64,000 nt of DNA from Siphonodentalium dalli (Eukaryota; Mollusca; Scaphopoda; Gadilida; Siphonodentaliidae). Both the position numbers and the translations under genes were made by a program. The stretch spans positions 14,923,729-14,987,728 of the forward strand of contig CP136068.1 of the NCBI GenBank assembly GCA_032622095.1, given 5' to 3'. Position 1 is the stretch's first letter; each line of letters starts with the position of its first letter. This document shows positions 47,114 to 59,409 of the stretch, one piece after another. Below the pieces are notes generated by a model. It was not told the DNA's origin and made no database searches. It was given only the letters and a program-made list of their open reading frames with translations.

Positions 47114-47418
47114 AAAGATAAATATAGAAATCAGTGATTCAATAATACATACAAATAAAATGAGAATTCACATACAAAGACATGCTGTGATGCAGTAATA
47201 TTATTGATATAATTGTGATTGTTGGAACTGTTGATTGCGTGAAACTGATAAGAAAATAAATATGGAAATGTAAATAAATAATAACTAACCTTATCACATT
47301 CTTTTTCTTTTCGTCTAGTCACAACCTACAAATAATAAGAGCATTCATTATATTAAATTTATGTACCGGTATATTGAATGTGATTGACGATTTCGACTTG
47401 TATTTGAAACGTAAGTAG
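47114..47418 (-). other. Possible intron and small exon of the MULE gene
   Basis: On the minus strand TTATTTGTAG/GTTGTGACTAG and GATAAG/GTTAGT bracket a 46-bp segment (about 47290-47326) that could be an exon encoding VTRRKEKECDK. This is a plausible but unproven reading. Confidence 0.3.
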
Positions 47419-48184
47419 TGTAGTGAATTGTACCCAAGGGGTATATAGAAACTACAATTTTATTTCTCTTTTAATGGGAGGACCATTAATCAAGGATAGA
47501 ATGGGTTCGTTGTTGCGCTAAGCGATGGAACTCCAAAATTGTGAATAACTTGGAGTCAGTTATCAGTCCAAAACTTTTTATGTGTGGTGAACTAAATTTA
47601 ATTAAGACTAATTATACTCATTGTGCAAAAAACAAAACCATGTGTCATTTAATATAGATCAACTTATACATTAACTTAAGATAAAAAAAAATGCAATCAA
47701 AGTATGACCTATTCCCAATCGTGACATAAGTCCAAGTCGAAACTTGTGCTATGACCCCACTCGGAATAAGTTAAGATTATTCTATGAATGTAAATATCGG
47801 ATTCGGAAATATAGTTTCAATCTGCTAATAACAAAGAGAAACAAGCAGCTAAAGAAAAGGGTCTTGCTTACATGGCAAGGTATCGACGACTACAACTGAT
47901 GGACCCTAACAAGGATATACACAGGCTGATGAAAAGGGAGATAACACAAAAAAACAGAACTAAAAATTTATGTGATTTATTGGCTATATATAATCATTCA
48001 ATACTGATTATTTCTATTTTGATATGCCGTGATAATATAGTGAGGTGGAGTCTAAATATTCATACATGAGATCATTCAATAAATAATAAATTACAATGTA
48101 AGTTTTATCAAGTGGTATAAAGGGGATAACTGAGTAAGGGTCCCTAAGAAATACGTCTAGCCAAATCCCGGAAACCCAAACTCA
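47419..48184 (-). repeat. 3' LTR of the Gypsy element
   Basis: TG to CA repeat of 766 bp matching 58320-59033. It contains about 65 bp near 47925-47990 that are absent from the other LTR. Confidence 0.8.
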
Positions 48185-48339
48185 GCACACCCCCGAAGAT
48201 CATGGATGCGTTTCCATTAAGTTTCATTTTATAAAAGGGCATAAATGAATTACATCTGAGCGTCAAGATATGACAACGGCATAACAAAAAGAAATAAAAC
48301 TTTTCACCCACCCACCCCAATAATTAAAATGAATTTATC

Positions 48340-49003
48340 AATGTCCACCCCCTTAATAATAATAAAGCATGACTACCAACATTTCCATAAAGACTATCCC
48401 TCTTAAACAGTGCTAATATATGACCATAGTAAACTATTTAAATTATGACAACTATCCCTTAATTAATATCAATGCATAACCATAAGCAAAATATGTTCAT
48501 TATAACAACTACCCAGTAATCCATGTTAATACATGACTAAGCAAAACATATTCATAACAACTACCCCCTTAATGAATGCTGATACATGACTATAATAACT
48601 ACCCCCTTAATGAAGGCTGATACATGACTATAAGCAAAAACAATTTCATAATAACTACCCCCTTAATGAATGCTGATACACGAGTAAGCAAAACATTTCC
48701 ATAACAACTACCCCCTTAATGAATGCTAATACATTACTATAAGCAAACATTTTCATTATAATAACTACCCCCTTAATGAATGCCGATACATGACTAAAAG
48801 CAAAACAATTTCATAATAACTACCCCCTTAATGAAGGCTGATATATGACTATAAGCAAAACAATGTCATAATAACTACACCTTAATGAATGCTAATGCAT
48901 TACTATTAGCAAACATGTTCATTATAATAACTACCCGCTTAATGAATGCTGATACATTACTATAAGCAAACATTTTCATTATAATTACTACCCCCTTAAT
49001 GAA
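48340..49003. repeat. Minisatellite of about 57 bp, roughly ten units
   Basis: Units contain CCCCCTTAATGAATGCTGAT, then a CATGACTATAAGCAAA-type block and a TTCATAATAACTA-type end. Units at the left are more degenerate. It lies in the 3' non-coding region of the Gypsy element. Confidence 0.85.
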
Positions 49004-49179
49004 ATCACCGACATATGTTTTTCATATGTCCAGTGATTTTGTTTGAAACCCAAAAGGATGTATCTATTCCTTACAATATCAGGCAGTGAAAACTCTATAA
49101 ACATCGGTCAAACCAAGAGGACAAAACTCGCATATAACCAGTTATATACCAGCATTAATGGGCCATGATATAATACAGA

Positions 49180-49650
49180 GCGTCGTGTTTATTTGGGTCA
49201 GTCAGACTCTTCAGTATAATCTGTCGTGTATGAAACACAGGGCAATACTTCGCATACAGAGACGCATTTGAATACGGGTTATTTACTGTTTGGAAAATCA
49301 ACAATAACAATACAGAGCGTTGTTTCAGTAAGTTAGTAAACCTCGACCATATAGTCTGACAATTGTGACAAACGAACGTCGGATTACGTTTACAGGGAAA
49401 CATTTGAACGTGAGTTATTTACTGTTTGGAAAGTCAACAACAATAGAGAGCGTTGTCTCAGTATGTTAGTAAACCTCGACCAACAAACGAACGTCGGATT
49501 ACGTTTACAGAGAAACATTTGAACATGAGTTATTTACTGTTTGGAAAATCAACAACAATACAGAGCGTTGTCTCAGTAAGGTAGTAAGCCTCGAAAATAT
49601 AGTTTGATAATTTTGTCAAACAACGTCGGACTATGTATACAGAGAAACCA
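49180..49650. repeat. Tandem repeat of 115-136 bp, about 3.5 units
   Basis: A CATTTGAACATGAGTTATTT-type landmark occurs at 49265, 49401 and 49516, followed each time by CAGAGCGTTG and AGTAAACCTCG-like blocks. Confidence 0.75.
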
Positions 49651-49734
49651 TAACCCATGTGGTGTGGCTCGAAATTCCTCTACACGATAACAAATGAGCG
49701 TGAAATCTAATTGAGCTTCTTAGAAAATCATACC

Positions 49735-50480
49735 CGTTATTTGACATAAAATTTATCAGAATGCCACAAACTGCTCGCTAATATATTGGGTAAATTTTGG
49801 GGCCGCATTTACCAACCAATACCATACCAGAACAGAAATGACATCTTTTCAAATGCACGTGGTTCGCAACACACATGATTTGCGATACTTCCGGTATAGG
49901 TTATTTCAGCGTGGCGCGAAATTTCCCAATGATAATGTAAAGATAAATGGGAGGTAATTGTATTTGAGAACATTAGAAACATAATACAAGTTATTTGACA
50001 TATAATTTATCAGAATTCCACAAACTGCTCACTAATATATTGGCTAAATTTTGGGGCCGCATTTACCAATCAATACCATACCGGAACAGAAATGACATCT
50101 TTTCAAATGCACGTGGTTCGCATCACACATGATTTGCGATACTTCCGGTATAGGTTATTTCGGCGTGGCGCGAAATTTCCCAACGATAATGTAAAGAGAA
50201 ATGGGAGGTAATTCTATTTGAGAACATTAGAAACATAATACAAGTTATTTGACATATAATTTATCAGAATTCCACAAACTGCTCGCTAATATCTTGGCTA
50301 AATTTTGGGGCCGCATTTACCAAACAATACCATACCGGAACAGAAATGACATCTTTTCAAATACACGTGGGTCGCATCACACATATTTTCGATACTTCCG
50401 GTATAGGTTATTTCCCAAACGATAATGTGAACAGAAATGGGAGGTAATTCTATTTGAGAAAATTAGAAACTATCATCCAC
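49735..50480. repeat. Tandem repeat of 254 bp, three units
   Basis: AATTTTGGGGCCGCATTTAC recurs near 49793, 50047 and 50301 with high identity throughout. The third unit has a short deletion near 50410. Confidence 0.85.
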
Positions 50481-51892
50481 ATTATCTGACATATAGACTC
50501 ATCGCGTCCTTCCGTTTGAGTGATATATCGCTCTTTAACAACAAATGTCAGAAAGGGATGACAAAGCCGACCCGTCCATTAAATTAAATTTTTCACATCT
50601 CTGTACTCATCGTAGTTGGTCTATTCCATCAGATTTTTATAAATTAAATAAAATAACAAACTAAATAATACTGACAAGCAATAATAATGGCCTTAAGAGA
50701 GGATAGTGGTGCTTGTGCAGAGAGTATAGTTGCCAGACAACGCCGATGAGTACAGTACATTTACATATGGTTCTTAACAGACAATGTTTTTGAGGAATTA
50801 TGTGATGAGTCTAAATTCTCGAATGAACAAATTTATCTACATGGTTTCAACATTTGTTTGGCACAAGGGACATGAATTGGCAATTTGATGTCGACGACCT
50901 AAACTAGTACAAGAATACAGTCATTCCGTGTCCAAGTGTCGCGACGATATTCCGTTCCCCATGCGCTCGGACCGAATATATACTTGACACGTGCTAGAAA
51001 TTTATACTAACAACGTCCAATCTAGAGGTTTATGCCAGATTTACATCGGTGAATAGTGTACACAATGAATATAGTGTAATATTATTATCGCGTTTGTGAT
51101 GGATATGAATATCAATTAACTCAGGGAATTATTTCAAATCAGAATATATTCAGACAAAATCAGCTTGGTAAATTAACTCAGTCGAATCATGGCAACATCA
51201 TTACCAATTTAAAAATATTCTCATCTCCCCATACCTCACGGAATAATTGCCACCCCCACCCCCCAAAGTAGAAAATTTATCGAAACATACCTTCAGTCGT
51301 TGGAAATTCGAATCAAACTAAACATACAACAAAATACTCGACCCTATATAGGCCAGTCAATGTTCACAGCGAACCAATCCCAATGCATTCACCGAGATTT
51401 TCGGAGTCATCACCATGAGTGAACTCCACGTTCCACACACAGACTTCGCTCTAACTGAGCGCGCGTTCACCCGTGAATCAATCATAATTGGATTTTGCCC
51501 ACTGGTGTTCCGTCGTGTTTGCAAATTAAGGTCACACACAATTTAGCGATATGGCGCACAATTTGTTTTTAAAGAGACGGTTACTTGTCCCATATAATGC
51601 GATAACCGATGTTTAAAAAGCCTTCACTGATTTAAAATACGATTGATACAAAGTGTAATTGTTACACCACCCTCACCCATCTGGAATGTCGTCCTCGGCG
51701 TTCAAAATGAAACGAATAGAATGACAGAAAGAACGATAGAATAACAACAAAAGTGTCATTGATCTGGTGGCACTTTATCTTCATCCTATATAGTTGATGT
51801 ATCATGAACGGTTCCAGAGTTGTATAATGAAGGCATATAACACTTCCTCCTCGTGACTCCGTATAATTATACCCTGAAATAAAGGCAATATA
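50481..51892. other. Non-coding part of the Gypsy element 3' region
   Basis: No ORF of interest and no env-like protein. The sequence is ordinary AT-rich DNA up to the integrase end. Confidence 0.45.
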
Positions 51893-53172
51893 TTAGTTCT
51901 CAGGGAACAAAATTATCCAACCATCTTGGTTTCCTCGTGTTCTTCTGGGAGAGAGATTACTAATATCCCAATCGTCTATAATTTGAGGTGGTATTTCATC
52001 AGAACTTTCATCAGATATGGATGCATCATCTAACATTGCCCCCTGAACATCAGGTTCTTCTTGATGAGATGGTTCAATATACTTTCTTAATCTATTAAAA
52101 TGAATAACTTTTTCTTTTCTTGGACCAACTTTCACAACATAATTTATATCTGATAATTTCTTTATGATCTTAAAGGGCCCATGACAGAATGTGGATAATT
52201 TGGTAGACGGTGTAAATAGCCAAACCTGATCTCCTTCTATTAAGGGATTCCCGAAAATCTTCTGATCATAAAATTGTTTTCTCCTGCATAACTCTTTGTG
52301 TGTATTTTTAAACACCAATTCTCCTAGATCTTGATGAACTCTACGAAGGTTTTGTAAGAACGGACCCACAGCCTCATTTGTTGTTTGATGTGTTTTAGTG
52401 AACATGGTGAGGGGAATATTAATCTCTCTCCCGAACATCAAGTGATTTGGGGATACACCAGTAGTTTCGTGTTCGGAACTACGGTATGCTATCAATAATA
52501 ATGGAAGCTAAACATCCCAATCTGATTGTTCATCATTTATAAAAGCAGACATCGTTTTAAGTAAAGTGCGATTAAAACGTTCCACTTGTCCATCACTTTG
52601 CGGGTGATGTGCAATGGTTCTTGTTTTTAGAAATTTCAAAACATTGACATAGCTGTTGTACTAACAGTGATTCAAAATTTGTACCTTGGTCACTATGTAA
52701 ATGTTTCGGAATTCCATATCTTGAGCAGAAATCTATTAAACAAATCAATAATTACCACAGCTTGTTGATTAGGCACTGGATATGTTTCAACAAATTTGGT
52801 ATAATAATCAGTGATTAAAATAATATATTTATTGCCTGTTTCTGTAACAGATAAAGGACCAAGAACATCCATAGCTATGCGTTCTAATGGTTCTCTGGGG
52901 ACATCTATTGTAGGTGGAGCTCTCATGGATTTTGTTCTTGGTTTCCGTCTTTGACAGGATGGACAACAAAGAATAAAATCCTTGGTATCTGTGCTGATAC
53001 CATGCCAGTGACATGACTGCAAAATCTTACTCATTGTTTTCCGCACTCCCAAATGGCCACCAGTTATTATACTGTGGGCAGATTTTAAGACGTTCTGTTT
53101 TAAATCCGTTGGTACAACCCATAACAATTTCGTCTCTTTCAGCTTTTCATCATACCATATTCTATATAACAT
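51893..53172 (-). pseudogene. Gypsy integrase
   Basis: The N-terminal H2C2 zinc module spans HSIITGGHLGV to CCPSC, followed by the catalytic core with MDVLGPL (first Asp), HSDQGTNFES (second Asp, frameshifted near 52720) and a GQVERFN-type region (catalytic Glu, in a third frame near 52590). The C-terminal part, 52495-51893, has GVSPNHLMFGRE and GPFKIIKKL. An in-frame stop precedes the last part. Integrase inserts the DNA copy into the host genome. There is no chromodomain visible; the tail is acidic (SDESSDEIPP). Confidence 0.85.
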
Positions 53173-53214
53173 GTTATTTTCAAAGGTATAACTATTCCAA
53201 TTTCGTAAATAGTA

Positions 53215-53685
53215 TCACAGCTGAGGAGAGTGCTCGGATATAAATGCAGCATTGGGCTTATCTTTGAATGTTTTTAATATAGAGATGAACTTACCAATGA
53301 TGTTGTCGTTGTTCTGCGCCTTCTGGATGTTGTCGTCATCGCTTACCACATCTACTACATTAATGGGGATCCGGCTTAATGCATCTGCATTGCGATGTTG
53401 GGTGCCAGGACGGTGTTGAACTGTAAAATCAAATTCACTTAGTATTTCGAACCACCTAGCCATCTGCCCATTCGGTTCTTTGAATTTAAGTAGCCATTGG
53501 AGGGACCCATGATCTGTCCTGAGAAGGAACTTCCTCCCGAGCAGATATGGCCTATAATATTTGAGACATTTGATAATTGCTAACAATTCTTTCCGGGTTG
53601 TACTATAATTTTTCTCAGGTTTAGAATGTATCTTGCTAAAATATGATATTACTCGTTCCTTTCCATCAATATTTTGCGATAACAT
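53215..53685 (-). pseudogene. Gypsy RNase H
   Basis: Reads SYFSKIHSKPEKNYSTTRKE, then LRTDHGSLQWLL and QHRPGTQHRNADALSRIP, the standard Ty3/Gypsy RNase H end. It is joined to the RT by a frameshift at about 53685. It removes the RNA strand of the hybrid during reverse transcription. Confidence 0.9.
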
Positions 53686-54671
53686 CCCCCAGAAGCTGCG
53701 TCACTAGCATCAGTATCTAATATGAACGAATGATTAAAATCAGGATAAGCTAAGACATCGGAACCACACAGACATTCTTTTAAGTGTTGAAAGGACGTTT
53801 CTTGAGCTGGTCCCCATTGAAATTTTACATTTTTCTTAGTCAGATCATGTAATGGAGATGACATAGCAGAGAAATTCTTAATGAATTTCCTGTAGTAGGA
53901 ACACAATCCTACAAACCCTCTAACCGTGGTGATATTAAGTGGTCTATGCCAATTTTGGATTTTGTCCATTTTCTTAGGGTCGGGGTGTATACCACTCTCA
54001 TCAATAATATGACCAAGGTACTCAACTTTCGTCTGACAGAAATGACACTTTTCTGGGTTCAATTTAAAACCAGCAGTCTTGAGGCAATCTAGAACTATTT
54101 TAATTCGTTCTAATTGCTGTTTAAATGATGAACTATATACAATGATGTCGTCTAAATAAATTAGACATATCTTCCAATGTAAGCCCTTTAATACAATCTC
54201 CATGAGGCGTTCAAATGTACTTGGGGCATTGCATAATCCGAAAGCTAAAGCTTTAAAATTATATAATTCTGTCCCAGTCGAAAAGGCAGAAATTGCCCGG
54301 GAATTCTCATCAAGTTCTACCTGCCAATATCCAGATGATAAATCCAACGTGGAAAACCACTTTGAGCCAGTAAGAGTATCTAATGTTTCATCTATCTATC
54401 TTGGTAACGGAAATGCATCTTCCTTAGTGACAGAGTTAAGGGCCCTATAGTCGACACAAAAACGATATTTTCCACTTTTATTTTTAACTAACACTACAGG
54501 AGCAGCACAGGGGCTCTGTGATGGTTCAATAATATCATGTTGTAACATTTCATCAACTAATTTATCTGCTTCCTGCTTTTTGAAAGCAGGAAGTCTGTAT
54601 GCCCTTTTCCGAATAGATGTATGCCCCTGTATATCAATGTGATGTTTTAAAGAACAGGCTACAGCTGTCAT
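53649..54671 (-). pseudogene. Gypsy reverse transcriptase
   Basis: The first part (54671-54396) has a strongly basic region, then CAAPVVLVKNKSGKYRFCVD, YRALN and FPLPR. An in-frame TAG at about 54395 precedes LDLSSGYWQVEL. The second part (54347-53649) has FGLCNAPSTFERLM and the catalytic YLDDIIVYS. The connection CDTDAS-like DTDASDAASGG leads to RNase H. Motifs are complete, but the stop and the RNase H frameshift show it is inactive. Confidence 0.9.
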
Positions 54672-55734
54672 GGTAATCTGTCATTAAATTAGAAAATTGT
54701 TTTTGTTGATGGTTGTTTAAATGTTGGACAGATCTTGCCATCATATCATCCCAAGCCGTCAAACTAACAGCATATCCCAACTCAAATGGTTCACTGGCTT
54801 CCTGTAAAAGACTAACTGTAGTATTATGGCAAACAGTATAAGGCGAATAAGATAAATTAATTAACCTTATTGGAAGTTTTGAAAACTGATTACGAGAACA
54901 CAAAGTGCGGGCTGATATTATATCAGCATCAATAGGAATTGATTCTAAAATAAAACATTGGCAATCATTATGAACAGCTCCATCAACATAAGCTTCAGTT
55001 AAAATTTCAGATCTCGGTGGTATATGAGCATCATCACAAAGTTTCACACTTAATGGGATGACCGAATTCTCAATAGACATATCAATACTTGCATCTTTGA
55101 AAGTACACCGACCGGTGCCATAATCCATTTGAATCTTATTTTCAAAGAAATCATGTCCAAGTATACCATCTAGGTCAATTTGAACAATAAAAAATCTAAC
55201 TGTGACAGTCTTCTGTTCAAATCGAACGGGCAATTCTATCATGCCATAGACTTTAACTTCATTGGAAGTAATACCCATCAACGGCACCTCATATGGTTTG
55301 ATTTTATTCTTGAGTCTTTTTGGTAAAGACTCATATAATTTTAGATTAATGAGGCCAACAGCAGACCCACTGTCCACTAAGAAATTACATTTCTTCTTGC
55401 CAATTCGTCCATTTAGAGTTTCTTTCCATCCTTCTTGCTGGTTATCAGTCTCTGACTCTATATTAGCCACAGCAGTTACAGTTCTAACAGGAATTTCAAC
55501 ATCTGCATGCCAATGACCATTGTACAATTGTTGTTGTTGCATTTGTTGTTGCATGGAATCAATTTGTCTCTCAAGATTTTCAAGATCTACTTTCAGCCTA
55601 TTAGCATGCTCAATTTCCATTGACGTTTCCATGGGACATATTTTTTGTAAACAGAGCTCTTCCATTGCTACACGCATAGCTTCATTACTATTTTTGGGTT
55701 TTTGCGCGCCTAACCTGTAACTGAATATCAGCAT
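54634..55734 (-). pseudogene. Gypsy gag C-terminus and aspartic protease
   Basis: 366 open codons. Residues 15-70 look like the end of gag with a glutamine-rich coiled coil (DSMQQQMQQQQ). The protease follows with FLVDSGSAVGLI (catalytic Asp about residue 121) and GILGHDFF (about 190-197). It overlaps the upstream gag frame by about 45 bp in another phase, which may be a mutation rather than programmed shifting. No CCHC knuckle was seen. Confidence 0.85.
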
Positions 55735-57409
55735 CGTGCAAAGATAATATGAATTGATCTTTGATCAACAAATCCCGATCTTGATCTGAAAAATCAGGGA
55801 AAGTTTTCTTTGCCAGAATGCATAACTGAGTTATGCTTTCTGGAAAAGTTTGGTGTTGTAACTGTTCATAATCCCAAAACTGTCTACGGAATAAGGTGAC
55901 ATTTGACGGTATGCGGCTTATACGGACCCTGGCTCTTACGGACCCTGGCTCTTACGGACCCTAGCTTTTACGGACCACTGGCTGATACGGACCCTGGCTT
56001 ATACGGACCCCGGCTCATACGGACCTCAATTAAAATATGCAATTTTCAAACTAATATTTATGAATTTAATATATAATTATGATTGTCATTTCACACATAT
56101 ATCTGTATTAATTGAGAATTTTTGGTGATTTTCAAATTTAACCGATTTTTTCTTTTTTTTTCAAACTTATATTTATGAATTTAATATATAATTATGATTG
56201 CATTTTCACACATATATCTGTATTAATTGAGAATTTCGGTGATGTTCTGGCTTGAAAAAGCATTTATTGAATCGAGTTAATTAATCTCTTCATCGTTGTG
56301 TAAACACGCGCGTGTGATCCCTCTATGTCGTTGTATAAACAGACACGCGGTGATAAATGGTCAGTAAATGGTGATCAGAATGAATCCACTGAGTTTGATT
56401 TGTTACGAAAACATGTTAGTAAAATCACAACTTGTTTCAACTTATTTATTGTCCCTTGTATACACACTCGTGTGTGATCCCTTATATTGTTTTATAAACA
56501 GACACGCGATGATGAATGGTGAGTGAATGGTGATCAGTATGAATCCACTGAGTTTGATTTGTTATGAAAACATGTTAGTAAAAACACAACTGGTATATAT
56601 TCAACTGATTTATTTTTGACTGGCATAATTCCACTGCATTGAACCTGAATGTTCTACTTGAGAGCACAACAGCTACTACTCGTCGATGAGGATAACTGCC
56701 AGCAAACTACTGACAGACGACGCCAAGCTGTACGCCCCAATTTAGATAATGTTCGTCTGATGTAACGTTGTTCCATTTTTGTTATCGTCAGATTTTTTGT
56801 TATCTCAGTATGTACGTTGTCAGTATTTAGATTTTATTTAAATAAACACACAAAATAAAATTGCATATTTTAATTGAGGTCCGTATGAGCCAGGGTCCGT
56901 ATAAGCCGAGGGTCCGTATCAGCCGGTGGTCCGTAAAAGCCAGGGTCAGTATGAGCCAGGGTCCGTAAGAGCCAGGGTCCGTATCAGCCGGCATTCACAT
57001 TTTCTATTGGAGAAAATCTTTCCTTCAATCCAGATAGTAACTCTTGTAAGTTTACCCTTTGTCGACTGGAGAGAGACATGTAATATTCTAAAGCTGAACC
57101 TCTGAGAACAGTAGCAGGTAACTTGGTGGTTTGATCATTCGTCCAATCATTTAGAGAGACACAACTCTCAAAATGGGCAATCCATAAATCAACAGATGTT
57201 TGGCCATCAAAATTATCTGGCATAACACACACATTTATATGTGGAGTCAGAACATGATGAAAAGTTAACTCAGTCTGTACTGACTGGCTATGTATGTTAA
57301 CCTTGTTACTGCGACGATGTTTCAAATCATTGTTAAACTGTTCAAATTCCTCTCGAACTTGGTGAATTCTATCAGAGTTACTATCAAATGATAGGATTAA
57401 AGAATTCAT
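55735..57409 (-). pseudogene. Gypsy gag, interrupted by a foldback-like element
   Basis: ATG at 57409 opens MNSLILSFDSNSDRIHQVRE, then MPDNFDGQTSVDLWIAHFES and LPATVLRGSALEYYM, matching the retrotransposon gag domain (F.G..V..W...FE). The frame runs to the insertion at 56996 and resumes at 55904 with FRRQFWDYEQLQ, continuing to 55735. Removing the insertion and one 6-bp duplication keeps the frame open across the site. Gag forms the particle in which reverse transcription occurs. Confidence 0.8.
55905..56996. mobile_element. Foldback-like element with tandem-repeat TIRs
   Basis: The 1092-bp insertion is flanked by ACATTT (55899-55904 and 56997-57002). Each end is an array of seven units of about 17 bp of the form TTACGGACCCTGGCTC, and the right array is the inverse of the left. 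The interior has two pairs of direct repeats (about 56050/56163 and 56297/56456) and no ORF. Foldback and Galileo-type elements have long internally repetitive TIRs, but their usual duplications are longer, so the superfamily is open. Confidence 0.8.
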
Positions 57410-58299
57410 ATCAAATTAACATTGAGGGGAGTAGGACATAGTAAAAATTCCAATCTGTATTTCATCAACCGGGGTATGTATGTAAAAAAAAATCAATAAT
57501 AATACACAGTCATGGGTTAATGGATGATCGCCCATTCTTGGCTCATAAGTCGGTGAATTATAAATACAACCACAGAAATATGCGTTTTCTAAAAAAAAAG
57601 AAATCCCATTATTTGATACTAAAACAAAGAAAAAAACCACACAAACTCTCACAGTCATGATAATAGGTCAGATTGATTCACACCGAAAAGAAAAGGTAAA
57701 AAAAAAACAGAATAAGAATTGATAAACAATCATAACACACTGTCCAGAAAACCCACAACAGAAATATGCCTATTCAACTTCTAAAAATAGTAACAGTGGC
57801 CATCTTACTCGATGGGCGGGGCTTAAATTAAGATTTATGAAATTATGTGTTTCCATAAATATCAGTGAAATCTATGGAAGTTATGGCCACTATTGACGGA
57901 CAAACGGATGGGCAGAAGAATGGACAGAACTGCCACAACTAAATTCATTATAACTATATTAAGCAATGTCCATATAAGCTCATTTCGAATTTAAATAACA
58001 CAGATATCACTGTTTCGATATTTATTTTAAGTTCATAAACAGTGTTGTCATAAGTCAATTTAAGAAAAACAACTTAAAAGTTGCATTGCTATTGTCTCCC
58101 ACAACATTAATGATGTTAAGAGCCTATAGCTCACTGCTAAACAGTAGGCTATAAATATTACTCGAAACAATTTAATTATCTTTCAGAGCTGTATATGTAT
58201 ACAGTGAATGCAAGTACGGGGACATTATGTAATCATATTTAATAGTACTTTCCAAAAAACGCATAAAGCTAGGTAAAATGGAGCTCTATTTCTTAACGG
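57410..58299. other. Gypsy 5' untranslated leader
   Basis: Non-coding region between the primer site and gag. It includes a short GGACAAACGGATGGGCAG-type stretch near 57898 similar to the minisatellite-bearing repeat at 23.7 kb. Confidence 0.5.
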
Positions 58300-58319
58300 T
58301 CGCATATCGGGCGCCAATC
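58300..58319 (-). promoter_or_regulatory. Gypsy primer-binding-like site
   Basis: Minus-strand TTGGCGCCCGATATGCG starts one or two nt inside the 5' LTR. TGGCGCCCG-type starts are common retroelement primer sites. Confidence 0.55.
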
Positions 58320-59033
58320 TGTAGCGAATTGTACTCAAGGGGTATATAGAAACTACAGTTTTATTTCTCTGTTAATGGGAGGACAGTTAATCAAGAATAA
58401 AATGGGGTTCATTGTTACAATTGACGCGCTAAGCGATGGAACTCCATAATTGTGAATAACTTGGAGTCAGTTATAAGCCCAAAACTTTTTATGTGGGGTG
58501 AACTAAATTTAATTAAGACTAATTATACTCGTTGTGCAAAAATAAAACATGTGACATTTAATATAGATCAACTTATACACTAACGTAAGACAAAAAATAA
58601 AATAAAAATATGCAATCAAAGTATGACCTATTCCCAGTCGTGACATAAGTCCAAGTCGAAACTTGTGCTATGACCCCACTCGGAATAAGTTAAGATTATT
58701 CTGTGAATGTAAATATCGGATTCGGAAATATAGTTTCAATCTGCTAATAACAAAGAGAAACAAGCAGCTAAAGAAAAGGGTCTTGCTTACATGGCAAGGT
58801 ATCGACGACTACAACTGATGGACCATAACAAGGATATATAATCATTCAATACTGATTATTTCTATTTTGATATGCCGTGATATTATAGTGAGGTAGAGTC
58901 TAAATATTCATACATGATATCATTCAATAAATATTAAATTACAATGTAAGTTTTATCAAGTGGTATAAAGGGGTTTAACTGAGTAAGGGTCCCTAAGAAA
59001 TACGTCTAGCCAAATCCCGGAAACCCAAACTCA
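58320..59033 (-). repeat. 5' LTR of the Gypsy element
   Basis: 714-bp partner of 47419-48184, shorter mainly by one deletion. Confidence 0.8.
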
Positions 59034-59409
59034 GTTAACCCCCTTCGTGTTTAATCATAACCACCTATGATCCTCAGGAGGTGGGCCAAGTTTGGATTTC
59101 CGGGAATCGCCGATATGGGTTTCTTTGGGGACCCATACTTGGTTAGCCCCTCGTTCGCGAGCGATAAGCATATACGTGTATGCGAGATCTACCCTATACT
59201 ATTCGATGTTTTGGCGGGAAATCTATAAATAGACTATATATATAGTATATATGCTAATTGATTACTAAATATAGATGTCGGAGACCCACGAACCTACTTC
59301 GTGATGTTGTCGGAGACCCACTAACCTACTTCGTGATGTTCTCGGTTTTCCGAAGTTCTATGTCGCTGACCAATCAAAATTAACATTACTGATCAATTAC
59401 CAATCAAAA
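59034..59409. repeat. Short duplication between Gypsy and copy D
   Basis: A 32-bp unit (GGAGACCCACGAACCTACTT and rest) is repeated in tandem at about 59279-59342. Positions 59095-59155 are imperfectly complementary to the adjoining LTR end. Confidence 0.5.

Larger units (their letters stand above)
47419..59033 (-). mobile_element. Gypsy (Ty3-like) LTR retrotransposon, degraded, 11.6 kb
   Basis: LTRs at 47419-48184 and 58320-59033 enclose gag, protease, RT, RNase H and integrase in the Gypsy order on the minus strand. A primer-binding-like site follows the right LTR. No env-like ORF is present. The gag is split by a foldback-like insertion and the pol carries several frameshifts and stops. 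Between the integrase and the 3' LTR are 3.7 kb of non-coding DNA with three tandem arrays. Flanks (AGTAG and GTTAA) do not show a target duplication. Confidence 0.85.

Noticed and set aside
48340-49003. Regular repeats of about 57 bp that could suggest a CRISPR array
   Set aside because: Repeats and spacers are not distinct, since the whole unit is repeated with drift. The setting is eukaryotic, inside a Gypsy element. It is a minisatellite.
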